Shown here piece by piece: positions 38,035 through 47,798 of a DNA stretch of 52,821 bases. Each line of letters begins with the position of its first letter. Position 1 is the first letter of the stretch. Position numbers and translations under genes: made by a program. Source of the stretch: an uncultured Candidatus Marinamargulisbacteria bacterium (GTDB taxonomy: Bacteria > Margulisbacteria > Marinamargulisbacteria > UBA817 > CACECR01). Where the stretch lies: positions 1 to 52,821 of the forward strand of contig CACECR010000003.1 in the NCBI GenBank assembly GCA_902558105.1, in the 5' to 3' direction. The notes beneath the pieces are model-generated. The model worked only from the letters and a program-made list of their open reading frames with translations, was not told the origin of the DNA and searched no databases.

Positions 38035-38565
38035 TTAAAAGGCCCCTTCTGGTAATAAGGCAGTCAATGACGCACCAAATAAAATGACAAGTATAGTCAC
38101 TAAAAGTACAGATATTATAATAGGAGCTAATAAAATAATAATGGAACGTAAAATAGAGGTTTGATAATTGGATTGAATAAATATAACCGTAAGATAAGTA
38201 ACCCAAATATAAATCAAAACCTCAATAAGTCCTGAAAAAACCAAAAAATCAGCCCCTAAAACCAAGCTATTTACTGAAAGAACCATTGGAAACATCGCAA
38301 GTAAAATCGTATAAAACACACGTAAAAAATGACCATTCAAACTCATAAAACGAGCGGTCAAATGAAAAAAAGCACAATTAAATAGTGTTAATACCCCAAT
38401 AAACAAAAAAGCTAAAATTAAGACAGCAAAATCAAATCCAGTATCTAATGTTCCCACTAATGCAACTAAAAATAAAGACAAAATGGCCGGATTACGCAAT
38501 TCATCCGTAGAACTATTTAACACAACACTAGGTTTTGTTATTAAATTATAAAATAACGACATCAT
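38035..38565 (-). CDS. Yip1-family membrane protein
   Basis: The 176 residues are an integral membrane protein with about five helices, an N-terminal MMSLFYNLITKPSVVL amphipathic start and a first block NPAILSLFLVALVG, the layout of bacterial Yip1-domain proteins (PF04893). Function of these proteins in bacteria is not established. It overlaps sppA by four bases and abuts ispF, so it is in the sppA-yip1-ispF-trmH run. Confidence 0.7.
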   Translation of the reverse strand: MMSLFYNLITKPSVVLNSSTDELRNPAILSLFLVALVGTLDTGFDFAVLILAFLFIGVLTLFNCAFFHLTARFMSLNGHFLRVFYTILLAMFPMVLSVNSLVLGADFLVFSGLIEVLIYIWVTYLTVIFIQSNYQTSILRSIIILLAPIIISVLLVTILVILFGASLTALLPEGAF

Positions 38566-39476
38566 CTAACTAAAACTCCCTCATTAAATAAAAATGGACG
38601 AAAACTATTCGCAATAGACATTCTAAACGAACGAAATAATGACCGAAATGAGGCCTCTTGTAAATAGATAATAGTAGGAACGGACTCTAAATTTGCTAAA
38701 ATTTGAGCTTGAATAATCGCCGCATCTAATCCACCTAAAGAATCGATTAATCCTATCTCCTTAGCCTTTCGCCCCGTAAAAATTCGACCATCTGCTAACT
38801 GCTGGGCTTTTGCTTGAGTAAAGGACCGTTGCGTCATTAAAACTTCGATAAACTGTTGATGAACATCTTTCAAGTGAGTTCGAATCAACGCTTCTTCCTC
38901 TGGTGTTGACGATCGCCATGGATTTAAAATATCCTTCATTTTACCCGCTTTGTATGTTTTAAACGCCACACCATATTTCTCTTGGACTTGAGTAAAGTCT
39001 GGAACTTGTATAATCACACCTAAACTCCCCACCAAAGATCCTGGCTGAGCAACAATATGATCAGATGCTAAAGAAATCCAATAGGCACCTGACGCACCAG
39101 AATCTACAATGGACACCACAACGGGCTTAGCAGTTTCTTTTTTAAACTGCTGAATAGTTGAAAATAGCTCTTGAGACGAGCCTACAGAGCCCCCTGGACT
39201 ATTCACTCTCAAAATAACCGCTTTAACATCTTCACGATTAGCAGCTTGGGTCAGTTGATTTCGAACCCCATCAATACCAGACGTTTGAAAAAAATCGGGA
39301 GATTCTAACTGTATAGGTCCATAAATAGGGATTACAGCCACTAAATCTGAAGACGACTTAGACTGACGCTGAGTAGAAGAGGTATTAGAATTAAACTGTG
39401 CCAAAACTAATGATAAAACAAATAGCCCTATCAAAGATGCCATAATAATTCTTTCTCTTATACTCATAAACCTCAT
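38562..39476 (-). CDS. sppA: Signal peptide peptidase SppA (S49 family)
   Basis: SppA degrades cleaved signal peptides in the membrane. The 304 residues have one N-terminal membrane helix (about 11-27) and a single protease domain, as in the Bacillus-type enzyme. The catalytic serine lies in DSGASGAYWISLAS (about 124-137), the lysine in YKAGKMKDILNPWR (about 173-186), and the ILRVNSPGGSVGSSQEL glycine motif (about 87-103) precedes them. ATG 39476 has AGG about five bases upstream; ATG 39467 is also possible. First gene of a four-gene run. Confidence 0.94.
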   Translation of the reverse strand: MRFMSIRERIIMASLIGLFVLSLVLAQFNSNTSSTQRQSKSSSDLVAVIPIYGPIQLESPDFFQTSGIDGVRNQLTQAANREDVKAVILRVNSPGGSVGSSQELFSTIQQFKKETAKPVVVSIVDSGASGAYWISLASDHIVAQPGSLVGSLGVIIQVPDFTQVQEKYGVAFKTYKAGKMKDILNPWRSSTPEEEALIRTHLKDVHQQFIEVLMTQRSFTQAKAQQLADGRIFTGRKAKEIGLIDSLGGLDAAIIQAQILANLESVPTIIYLQEASFRSLFRSFRMSIANSFRPFLFNEGVLVR

Positions 39477-39574
39477 TAAAACCTATGACAACCATTAATG
39501 CAAGTTTAATTAAAGATATACCTAATTCTCTAAAAATTTGATATAGTTTGAATATTGGGACTAAGGAAAAGACA

Positions 39575-40405
39575 ATGAAAAAAATATTATTATTAACCAT
39601 TTGTACCACACAATTATTATTTGGAATTTCACCAGAAGAGTTCCCATACAAACAACAAATCAAGCTCAAAAACTCAACGGTGGCCGCATTTTTTCTAGAC
39701 CCACATGTTATTGAAACTCTTAACGCCGGTAAGAATAATTTAATTATAATTAATAAAGAAAGAAAAATTGTTCCTTACAAAATCATCAAGCAAAATAGTA
39801 CAAGCGAATATGAACTGAACCCAATACCCACACCAAAGGGTACCGACTCTTCAAAAAGCACTAAACTCTACCTTAAAAGCCCTAAACTTTACTTCAAAGA
39901 AATCATCCTAACAAAATCTGGAACCCTCCCACACAATACAAGACTGAATATCAACGGATACATGCAAAATATTAAAGACAAACGAACCGTAGCACGATCC
40001 ATGACACGAGTCCCCTCTACCAGCCAAACATTAATGATTCCGTTATTTAAAGAAACCTACTATCCATTTTACGAACTCGAAATAAAACCAGCAAAAGATA
40101 TTAGTATTGAACGCATTGTAGGAACGTACAAAAACCATCTCTTGCTTTTTAAAAGCAGCAAAGGCCCTCTCTATTTATATTATGGAAGTAATCATCAGTA
40201 TCCTGTAAGCAAAATTCATAATCAATCCCTTAATTTATCTCAAAAACCATCCATAATCAGCACGGAACCTTGGTCCGAAAACGCAAGCTACAATGACCCA
40301 AATAAACTCAAAAAGGCCTGGACCTATCCAAAGTTTATATTACTAATCGCTGTCATTGTTGGACTAATAGTCACACTACAATGGGTAAAGAAACGAAAGC
40401 AATAA
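39575..40405 (+). CDS. DUF3999-like membrane-anchored periplasmic protein
   Basis: The 276 residues start at ATG 39575 (AAGGA upstream) with a signal peptide (MKKILLLTICTTQLLFG), end in a single membrane helix (about 249-268) and a basic tail KKRKQ. The first mature segment, EFPYKQQIKL then NNLIIINKERKIVPYKI, and the late LYLYYGSNHQYPVSK resemble DUF3999 proteins, which have no known role. The topology is periplasmic domain, inner-membrane anchor. It is divergent from sppA and ends directly at the convergent purL stop. The family call is from memory and tentative. Confidence 0.6.
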   Translation: MKKILLLTICTTQLLFGISPEEFPYKQQIKLKNSTVAAFFLDPHVIETLNAGKNNLIIINKERKIVPYKIIKQNSTSEYELNPIPTPKGTDSSKSTKLYLKSPKLYFKEIILTKSGTLPHNTRLNINGYMQNIKDKRTVARSMTRVPSTSQTLMIPLFKETYYPFYELEIKPAKDISIERIVGTYKNHLLLFKSSKGPLYLYYGSNHQYPVSKIHNQSLNLSQKPSIISTEPWSENASYNDPNKLKKAWTYPKFILLIAVIVGLIVTLQWVKKRKQ

Positions 40406-42685
40406 TTATACAGGGGTTCCCAACTTACTTAGATTAGTTTGATTCCAAGATTTCGATAAATCATCACAGTTAAATGACCACTCAACGTCAGGTCCAACAA
40501 CTGTAATGGTCGAAGTATCTGTAGTCTGACCAATAACTTCACAATAAACATCTTGAGACTCTGCATCTTCTAATGCTTTAGGAACATTAGCTGGATAAAT
40601 CGCGACAACATAGCCACCATTTTCAGAAAACAATGACGAAGCTACCGAAAAATCAAGAGGTAATTGTAATGACGCTCCAACTCTGTAGGAAGCTCGTTCT
40701 CCAAGCACCATTTCACATACGGACTGCCATAAACCACCCACACTAATATCGTGACAAGCTTCTACAAAGTCCTGCTCGTATAACGAACGAACAAAGCGGT
40801 TATGAGCAGCTTCTTCTGTTAAACGTACCTGAGGCGCCGCCTGATCTGTATTTATATCATCGCCAAATACCGTTGCTAATTGTGTGGCTCCAAATTCATT
40901 GTATCGTTTTCCTACTAAGAGAAGGGTTAAGCCAGAAGTAGACGCTTGCATGGTACGAGCAGTTTTAACATCGTCCACACGCCCAACACAGCAAATAACT
41001 GGTGACGGAACCACCGCGTTACTAGTTTTCGATTCATTGTAAAAACTAACATTACCAGAAATAATTGGAATATTTTCATCATGTAATGATAACGCTCGAG
41101 CCGCTTCTCCAATTCCACGGACACCTTCTTGAAAATCATAAAATACCGACGGTTGCTCGGGACTACCGTAATTCAAACAATCGGATATGGCCAGTGGAAC
41201 CGCACCTACCGCAATCACATTTCGAACCGACTCAGCAACAGCCGCGGCACCGGATACATAAGGATCCACATTACCATACAAATTACTATCCATAGAGACC
41301 GCTACTCCCGCCTGAGAACCCTCAACCGGAGTAATCACCACAGAGTCGGCTTCACCCGGATAAATAACGGTATTGCCACGAACGGCATTATCGTAATAAC
41401 GATAGACATATCGCTTAGACGTATTATTATGCATCGCAAGTTGTGTCTCACACTGTTGTTTAAGTTGATCTAAAGAAAGTGTCGGTACTTCCGATCCTTT
41501 AGCGACATAGCGATTAGGATCTGCCTGACGATCGGCATGAACATCTGTAGTAATTGCCTCAATAGGTAAATCACAGACCACATTATTTTGATGGGTAATC
41601 ACAAATCGTGATTCTTGTGTAACTTCACCAATCACAACCGCACCAGCTTTATAATATAATTCTGGAAGCGCAAATGTTTCATTAAATAAACGGAGAATTT
41701 CTTCACTCGCATGTTTGGGTACCACTAAACAAAAACGTTCTTGTGTTTCTGAACACGAAATCACTTCAGGAGCTAAGCCATCAACCGCCACATTCACATC
41801 ATCTAAATTTAAACGAACTCCTAATCCAGCCCCTACCCCAAGCTCAGATGTTGCACAAGAAATACCACCCGCGCCTAAATCTTTAAATCCAATCGCCCAA
41901 CCACGTTCTTTGACTAAGTCAATTAACGCTTGGATAGCATCGGCAATCACTCGCTTCAAAAACGGATCATGAACCTGAACAGCACCTAAATTTTTCATAT
42001 CATCATCTGAATCCAGTACATCACTTGAAAAACTCGCCCCACCAAAACCTGTTGAGTCAGTAGATTTTCCAAATAAAATCACATCATACGGTGTTGTCTT
42101 AGCCTCATCTGGTACGTAACTATGAATAATGTGATCTGCTTCAATTAAACCAAGAGCCGCCACATTCACTAAACAATTATCATTGTAAGACGAATGATAC
42201 AAAGTTTCACCACCCAATACGGGAACGCCTAATGCATTTCCATAATCGGAAACACCTTTTACAACACGCTCTGCAATTTCTTCGACAATTGGAACATTTC
42301 CATCTTGATTAATGCCAAAATGTAACGAATCTAAAACCCCAATCACATCGGCTCCCATGCAGTATACATCTCGAACCACACCACCAACACCCGTAGCCGC
42401 ACCTTCAACAGGCAAGACCTGTGACGGATGATTATGTGATTCATGGGATAAAACAATTCCGTATTTTTTACCATTATGATCGGTAAAATCAACGATACCA
42501 GAATCTTCTCCAACACCTAATAAGACATCCTTACCTTTGGTAGGTAAGGTTTTTAAAGTCGGCTTACTACTTTTGTACGAACAGTGTTCGGACCACATGG
42601 TATCAAAGACCACTTCTTCAACAGCGGACGGATCGCGTCCCAGTAAAGACTTAATTTGTTCTAAATCTGATTGTGATAATGTCAT
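40406..42685 (-). CDS. purL: Phosphoribosylformylglycinamidine synthase II
   Basis: Small-type PurL, which makes FGAM from FGAR with ammonia from PurQ, the fourth step of purine synthesis. I start at ATG 42685 (MTLSQSDLEQI), giving 759 aa; a GTG nine codons earlier is less likely. Signatures: FDTMWSEHCSYKSSKP (about 29-44), SHESHNHPSQVLPVEGAATG near 80-99, KDLGAGGISCATSELG near 267-282, and the second half repeats the AIR-synthase fold (ISGNVSFYNES). purQ and purS are not in the window. No Shine-Dalgarno is evident. Confidence 0.96.
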   Translation of the reverse strand: MTLSQSDLEQIKSLLGRDPSAVEEVVFDTMWSEHCSYKSSKPTLKTLPTKGKDVLLGVGEDSGIVDFTDHNGKKYGIVLSHESHNHPSQVLPVEGAATGVGGVVRDVYCMGADVIGVLDSLHFGINQDGNVPIVEEIAERVVKGVSDYGNALGVPVLGGETLYHSSYNDNCLVNVAALGLIEADHIIHSYVPDEAKTTPYDVILFGKSTDSTGFGGASFSSDVLDSDDDMKNLGAVQVHDPFLKRVIADAIQALIDLVKERGWAIGFKDLGAGGISCATSELGVGAGLGVRLNLDDVNVAVDGLAPEVISCSETQERFCLVVPKHASEEILRLFNETFALPELYYKAGAVVIGEVTQESRFVITHQNNVVCDLPIEAITTDVHADRQADPNRYVAKGSEVPTLSLDQLKQQCETQLAMHNNTSKRYVYRYYDNAVRGNTVIYPGEADSVVITPVEGSQAGVAVSMDSNLYGNVDPYVSGAAAVAESVRNVIAVGAVPLAISDCLNYGSPEQPSVFYDFQEGVRGIGEAARALSLHDENIPIISGNVSFYNESKTSNAVVPSPVICCVGRVDDVKTARTMQASTSGLTLLLVGKRYNEFGATQLATVFGDDINTDQAAPQVRLTEEAAHNRFVRSLYEQDFVEACHDISVGGLWQSVCEMVLGERASYRVGASLQLPLDFSVASSLFSENGGYVVAIYPANVPKALEDAESQDVYCEVIGQTTDTSTITVVGPDVEWSFNCDDLSKSWNQTNLSKLGTPV

Positions 42686-42747
42686 ACAAATATTTTTACA
42701 TACCAACGGCACTTAGTAAATACATTACGTAAGAAAGGCAAAAAAAG

Positions 42748-43857
42748 TTATCCTTTACCTGGACGTGAAGGACTGCTGCCTGCAAGACTAACACACTCAG
42801 AAGCCTCGTCCCACTCATCCCATCTTTGAGTTGAGTAAATTTGAGGTTGAAGCTTATCTATAATGATGGTAATTATAGTTGATAATGAGGAATTTTTATT
42901 GACTATGGAAAATGCCATATAGGCTGTCAACGTTTCTATTATGTCACTAAACTCTGGAGTCTTTAGATCTGCCGAACCACCTAATGCCTTACCTTCATCC
43001 TCGGCAGCTCCTATTTCTAAATACCCATAAGTTGAATTTGAAGACGAAAGAGCTTCTGGACTTAACCATTCTTTCAAATTAGTAAAATATACTTCAAGCT
43101 CATTAATTTCACATAATTGTTGTGGCGTTTTTAAATGACTTTTACTATCACCAGAATTAAGATCAGCTAATATGTCGAAAAATTTATCAATTAAAATTTC
43201 GTAGCTATCACCTTTTGAAGGCATTGAACCATCAGGTGAAAAGTCAGGTTCAGTAAAAAAACCATGTCTATAACTAGTGTCAAAAGAACGATCAACTGAA
43301 AAATCAGGATAAAATAACTCCAACCCGTATTTTACACAAAGTAGATTAAAGTAAGCGCTTACATATCGCTGATTTAAATTCCAATGCATAAACATTTTTT
43401 GAAATTCAGTAAAAACATCTTTGGGTTTTGTAAGATGAAATTGTTTCAACAGAGGTGTTGTTGTCCCATTTTTAAATTCATTCAATAGTGTTTTAATAGT
43501 TAGATCTGCACGTACAAATTCAGAGGGATTCCCAGTTTTATGTTGGATAGTGCCCCATTGATCGTTAGGACTTAAATCAATAATAATTTGATGTTTAACA
43601 CGTTCTAAATATAAATCAATATTACATGAATTTGATGTAGGTAATGATATGTCACCTACACCTAGACGTGTAAACTTTGAGCGCCCAGACCGGACTGTAG
43701 CATTTTTTTTATAGGCAGTCACAATTTGATCACAACGATCTAATAAAACATCACCAGGTATAACCAAAAAATCAAAAACTGTTTTAATAGAACCTTCTTC
43801 TGGGTCATCTTTTTTTAAAAAAAGGCCACACGACACAATTTTATATTGAATTAACAT
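42748..43857 (-). CDS. Unknown 369-residue protein
   Basis: I do not recognise this protein. It has no signal peptide or membrane span. It opens MLIQYKIVSCGLFLKKDD with strand-rich sequence (about 1-110), including TRLGVGDISLPTS, then becomes helical. The region 195-220 is Phe/Asp/Pro-rich, and the tail is polar (SSPSRPGKG). It lies 62 bp before purL on the same strand. The upstream side is the decayed gene region at 43970-44550. Base use is like its neighbours. Confidence 0.7.
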   Translation of the reverse strand: MLIQYKIVSCGLFLKKDDPEEGSIKTVFDFLVIPGDVLLDRCDQIVTAYKKNATVRSGRSKFTRLGVGDISLPTSNSCNIDLYLERVKHQIIIDLSPNDQWGTIQHKTGNPSEFVRADLTIKTLLNEFKNGTTTPLLKQFHLTKPKDVFTEFQKMFMHWNLNQRYVSAYFNLLCVKYGLELFYPDFSVDRSFDTSYRHGFFTEPDFSPDGSMPSKGDSYEILIDKFFDILADLNSGDSKSHLKTPQQLCEINELEVYFTNLKEWLSPEALSSSNSTYGYLEIGAAEDEGKALGGSADLKTPEFSDIIETLTAYMAFSIVNKNSSLSTIITIIIDKLQPQIYSTQRWDEWDEASECVSLAGSSPSRPGKG

Positions 43858-43969
43858 TGTACATACCTAAGTTTGAAATTTTATAAAATTATAGCAAAGA
43901 TTTTCAAAATTACAATACAAAAAAGACTTAAGATTTTAATATTGCATAAAAGTTAAACTCTGATATTTA

Positions 43970-44550
43970 TTATTCTGATTTTTTGAAAGAGCCAGAAACT
44001 TCTGAAAACATGTTCAAAAGTTCAATCAATATCAAAGATGTTCCCATCACTGAAATATTTAATGTCTCTTCATCAAAACGAATAGAAACGGGCATTTCTT
44101 TAGAAAAAGGCTCATTTAAACCACAAGCTGTACTAGGGTTAGAAAGCTGGCGAAAATAATGCCACTGATATAGCTCTAGAGTACTGTGATGACCCTTATC
44201 AAGACAACATAGTTGGAGGCACCAGAGGCCAATCAACCTAAAAAATATTATTATATAATTCCCACCGTCCTTTAATTAAACAATGAAACGCATGATTAAG
44301 ACAACAATCCATACTTTCTTTGAGATTTGCACGAAAAAGATTGAAATTCTCAACCAAGACCTCTCGTACATTATCTATAAAAAACTATCTTCACCAAACA
44401 ATTGAACAGAGTCTTCATAGGTGCCAACTAAAACAAGTTTCAAATTGTTTTATGCCATACACAAATAATAATTTAAGATCATAGACATTAAAGGTTTGAT
44501 AATCAACACTTCGCACTAATTCTTAAATATGCCGAATTAACAAACTCGTA
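43970..44550 (-). pseudogene. Decayed gene with homopolymer frameshifts
   Basis: The last 88 codons (43970-44236) are open, but the coding pattern continues upstream in other frames. Joining frames gives one protein-like chain: ELVRSVDYQTFNVYDLKLL (from 44522), a shift at the A-run 44430-44433 into LVGTYEDSVQLFGEDS, a shift at 44379-44384 into DNVREVLVENFNLFRANL and LNHAFHCLIKGRWELYNN, and a shift at 44240-44245 into the open 88-codon end (QWHYFRQLSNPSTACG). A TAA (complement of 44523-44525) also interrupts it. All three shifts sit at A/T runs. I do not recognise the parent protein. Sequencing indels are an alternative to real decay. Confidence 0.6.
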
Positions 44551-44596
44551 TTAGAATTAAAAAAACTTGAGACTTATGAAACAATAACTAAAAACA

Positions 44597-44650
44597 AATT
44601 GTTTTAAGATTTTTTGAAATTAATTGTTTTAAGATTTTTTGAAATTAATT
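44597..44650. repeat. 25-bp tandem repeat, two copies
   Basis: A 25-base unit containing TTGTTTTAAGATTTTTTG is present twice without change (44597-44621 and 44622-44646), with four more bases of a third copy. It lies between the decayed gene and the PAS-protein gene. The rest of 44551-44673 is AT-rich with no gene or clear signal. Confidence 0.85.
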
Positions 44651-44673
44651 ATATTTAAAAAAACAACAAGAAT

Positions 44674-45414
44674 TTATACATGCTTTAAAATAATTAACGC
44701 ACGCTGAGTAGATTTCTGCTTATTTTTTATTGGAAAAACCTTGAACAAATACGATTCTTCATCCGACATCACGGCTTCCAAAGACGCCGTTTTGATCCCC
44801 TTATCCAAACACTCATCTATCGCATCTAAAACATCCGATTGGCTAATAAATCTAGAGACTGCCTGCCCCAACACCTCTCCAGGTACAAATCGGAGCATCG
44901 TTTCAGCATGATGATTAATATGAGTAATCAAACGATCAACACTCACTAATATAACCCCCTCATCAATACTATTCATAAGCTGCTTAACCGTCGTTACCTC
45001 CATCGACAAACGTGACGATTTCATCCCATCATACTCACGATACAAATCAAATAACTTAGTAGCGTTACGAGCAATGGACCCAAACACATCCTGAGCCTGA
45101 AATTCATCAAAGTTCACCTTCATCCGTTTTTTAATGACGGAATTTAACAACTGATCGTTAAAGTATTCTAATTGATATTTTATGTCCCAATAAAATCCAA
45201 CCCATATCCCCATAATAAGAAAGAGGCCGACAGCAATATGCTTTAACATTACATGAAGGTATTGTTGCTTAAATAAGATCTCATTTTCAATAGCAAAAAC
45301 TTCAAAACACGCTGATTTAAATGATAATAAAATACCAACAAAGCTAAATACCGATAAAAAGATAACCGCTAATAATTTGTAATAAAATGGAATACGATTT
45401 AAAAATGACCTCAT
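44674..45414 (-). CDS. Membrane PAS-domain sensor lacking an output domain
   Basis: The 246 residues have TM1 (about 14-31), a short periplasmic segment, TM2 (about 54-72), a HAMP-like linker (about 73-135) and a PAS domain (about 140-246; LMNSIDEGVILVSVDRLITHINHHAETMLRF is its core, here split by description). This is the front half of a PhoR/NtrB-type histidine kinase, but the protein ends right after the PAS domain and no kinase or GGDEF domain follows. It overlaps the KtrA-like gene by four bases, so it belongs to the potassium operon and may sense membrane or redox state for it. Either truncated or a natural short form. Confidence 0.75.
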   Translation of the reverse strand: MRSFLNRIPFYYKLLAVIFLSVFSFVGILLSFKSACFEVFAIENEILFKQQYLHVMLKHIAVGLFLIMGIWVGFYWDIKYQLEYFNDQLLNSVIKKRMKVNFDEFQAQDVFGSIARNATKLFDLYREYDGMKSSRLSMEVTTVKQLMNSIDEGVILVSVDRLITHINHHAETMLRFVPGEVLGQAVSRFISQSDVLDAIDECLDKGIKTASLEAVMSDEESYLFKVFPIKNKQKSTQRALIILKHV

Positions 45415-46106
45415 AAATGATAAACCTTTACAAATTTATTGATACTATCATCAGTACCCACTACCACCAATACATCCGACTCTTCTAAAGGATACTCAGG
45501 ATCTGGAACATCTGTCATACGACTAATATATTGAATATCACCGTCATCATCTACTTCTGGTAAAAACTGTTTAATTCCAACAATATTAATACGATGCTTA
45601 GACCTCAAATCAAGCTCTTTTAAAGATCTTCCAACCAAATCTGTAGGAACGTTTAATTCCATTAACACGTGCTTTTCACTAATCTGAACAAAACGACCCG
45701 TCTTACCTAAGGTTAAACTGGAAGAAAGCTGTTTCCCCATCTCTTCCTCAATATTAATCATATGTTTAATACCCATAGAATCTAAAATGTTTTGTTGAAG
45801 CGTACTAATAGCTCTTACATGAATTTCCTCAATGCTCATCTTTTGTAACAAAGCGGTTGTTAATAAGCTAGATTGAATATTTGACCCAATCGCCACCACC
45901 GCAATATCCACCGTATCGACTTGAACGGCACGCATTGCTTTCTCATCAGTTGAATCTAATACAATCGCTTGATCAATAAGATCTTTCAGGTCATCTACGA
46001 TATCTTCATCCTCATCGATACCGATCACATCAAAGCCCTTTTGACTAAGTGTAACCGCAATTTTTGAGCCGAAGCGACCTAATCCTATAACTGCAACATT
46101 TTTCAT
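45411..46106 (-). CDS. ktrA: Potassium uptake regulatory subunit (RCK/TrkA-N)
   Basis: The 231 residues are a single RCK unit: Rossmann motif VIGLGRFGSKIA (about 5-16), the acidic residue after strand 2 in IGIDEDED, and a C-terminal TrkA-C domain (about 140-231). KtrA-type subunits form an octameric ring that gates the KtrB/TrkH channel by ATP/ADP or NAD(H) binding. The length matches KtrA rather than the double-unit TrkA of E. coli. It lies 4 bp after the channel gene and overlaps the PAS gene by four. Confidence 0.92.
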   Translation of the reverse strand: MKNVAVIGLGRFGSKIAVTLSQKGFDVIGIDEDEDIVDDLKDLIDQAIVLDSTDEKAMRAVQVDTVDIAVVAIGSNIQSSLLTTALLQKMSIEEIHVRAISTLQQNILDSMGIKHMINIEEEMGKQLSSSLTLGKTGRFVQISEKHVLMELNVPTDLVGRSLKELDLRSKHRINIVGIKQFLPEVDDDGDIQYISRMTDVPDPEYPLEESDVLVVVGTDDSINKFVKVYHL

Positions 46107-46110
46107 AGTA

Positions 46111-47790
46111 TTATCCTAACAAAATCCTTTCTTCTGGAAAACTATAATTCGATTTAACTCGACGCTTCGCTAAAATCATTCCAATCGTTAATGGACCCAA
46201 TCGACCAACTAGCATTACGACTATCATCGATACTTTTCCAGCCGTACTTAAGCCCGGAGTAATACCTAAGGACAATCCAGTGGTTCCAAATGCCGAGACC
46301 GTCTCAAACAACAAAGGTACAAACGAAAAAACTTCGGTTAATAACAACGAAAACAACACTGTAATTATCAAAATAGAGGATATAAAAAAAATATTTAACG
46401 CACGATACACATTCAACGACGATAAGGTTCGTCCAAATAATTCTACTTTAGTTTCGCCACGTATCACACTAAACAATGCCGCATGGATAATTCCAAATGT
46501 AGTTGTTTTAATCCCACCACCTGTAGAACCGGGAGATGAACCGATAAACATTAACAAGGTAATGACTAATAAACTCGCCACTGAAAACCCAGCCATATCT
46601 ACCGCATTAAACCCAGCAGACCGAGCTGATACCGAATGAAAAAACGCAAGCACCAGTTGATTCATAAACGAAAACCCACTTAATGCCAAATCCCGCTCAA
46701 CAAAATATAAAACAACGGTTCCTATAATTAACAAAACAAACGTCATTAATAACGGTAATTTTGTTTGAACTTTAAGTCGTTCACGTTTCTTTGAGAAAAA
46801 ATGTTGCCGTAGATTAAAAATAACTGGGAATCCAATACCACCAATCACAATCAATACCGAAAACACCAATAGTATATCTAATCTCTGTGAAAAACTCACT
46901 AAACTATCCGTAAATAATGAAAACCCCGCATTACAAAAAGCCGAAATAGCATGAAAGACAGAATGAATCACCGCTTGAGAAAACGTTTGAAACTGATCTT
47001 TCCAAAGAAAAAACAACGTAATAGCACCAAGTAACTCCACCCAAAACGTATAAAGAAAAATAGACTTAATTAAAGCAAAGGTTTCTCCCACACCTTCGGT
47101 AGCCAAGGCTTCTTGATACTCAATAGATTGAGTTCGTGACACTTTAGATCGGATCACCAGCATCATCAAGGCATAAAATGTCATAATACCCAAACCACCT
47201 AATTGAATTAAAACCAAAATCACACTCAATCCAAATCCAGAAAAATATTCTCCAACATCATGCAATACTAAACCCGTAACACATAATGCTGACGTAGCCG
47301 TAAATAAAGCATCTACAAAGGAAATAGGCGTCATAACGGTTCGAGAAACCGGTAACGAAAGCAACAAAGCACCAATAAAAATAAATATCACAAACCCTAA
47401 CACAAATAACTGTGCGGGTTGAACACGTAATAAGTTGATCGCTCTCACCAAATCAGAAAAACGAACCAAAACAACTAAGCCAAAAATAAATTGAACCAAA
47501 CCATAAAGTTCGGACATCTCTAAATCTAACACCACCAAAGACAACAGCGGAATAGCTACTAAAGAGTTGATCAAAGTCGACAAAAACGACATCGAAAAAG
47601 AGGCTTTAAATATGAAACGCAGCACAATATCGATTAAAAAGTATATTAATAACCCAAAATGTAACTGATAAAACAAAACACGATTTTCAAAACTCGTATA
47701 AAATACCAATTCAACAGCCAGTAAAACAATGGTGCTTAAAGTGGCTATTGATGAAAGGTAGGTCATTATAAAATTAAATAAACGACTCAT
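46111..47790 (-). CDS. ktrB: TrkH/KtrB-family potassium channel subunit, extended N-terminus
   Basis: The channel subunit of a K+ (or Na+/K+) uptake system. The four P-loop filter segments are visible: ALCVTGLVL, AFCNAGFSLF, ARSAGFNAVD and AFGTTGLSLG. At 559 residues it is about 100 longer than KtrB. The first 125 residues form four extra helices with a voltage-sensor look: helix 2 FLIDIVLRFI (D54, R58), helix 3 INSLVAIPLL, and helix 4 VVLVRFSDLVRAINLLR with Arg at 110, 116 and 122. Operon: ktrB-ktrA-PAS. Symbol is by family; Trk versus Ktr is not settled. Confidence 0.9.
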   Translation of the reverse strand: MSRLFNFIMTYLSSIATLSTIVLLAVELVFYTSFENRVLFYQLHFGLLIYFLIDIVLRFIFKASFSMSFLSTLINSLVAIPLLSLVVLDLEMSELYGLVQFIFGLVVLVRFSDLVRAINLLRVQPAQLFVLGFVIFIFIGALLLSLPVSRTVMTPISFVDALFTATSALCVTGLVLHDVGEYFSGFGLSVILVLIQLGGLGIMTFYALMMLVIRSKVSRTQSIEYQEALATEGVGETFALIKSIFLYTFWVELLGAITLFFLWKDQFQTFSQAVIHSVFHAISAFCNAGFSLFTDSLVSFSQRLDILLVFSVLIVIGGIGFPVIFNLRQHFFSKKRERLKVQTKLPLLMTFVLLIIGTVVLYFVERDLALSGFSFMNQLVLAFFHSVSARSAGFNAVDMAGFSVASLLVITLLMFIGSSPGSTGGGIKTTTFGIIHAALFSVIRGETKVELFGRTLSSLNVYRALNIFFISSILIITVLFSLLLTEVFSFVPLLFETVSAFGTTGLSLGITPGLSTAGKVSMIVVMLVGRLGPLTIGMILAKRRVKSNYSFPEERILLG

Positions 47791-47798
47791 TCAAACTC

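Noticed and set aside
38024-38206. 60-codon Tyr/Ser-rich minus-strand frame
   Set aside because: It overlaps the Yip1-like gene and ispF start in another frame and has no ribosome site.
41129-41473. 114-codon plus-strand open frame opposite purL
   Set aside because: purL motifs occupy the other strand and the Ile/Arg/Thr-rich composition is typical of a shadow.
46280-46639. 119-codon plus-strand open frame opposite ktrB
   Set aside because: The ktrB frame has the potassium filter motifs; the antisense frame is Asn/Pro/Thr-rich with no start signal.
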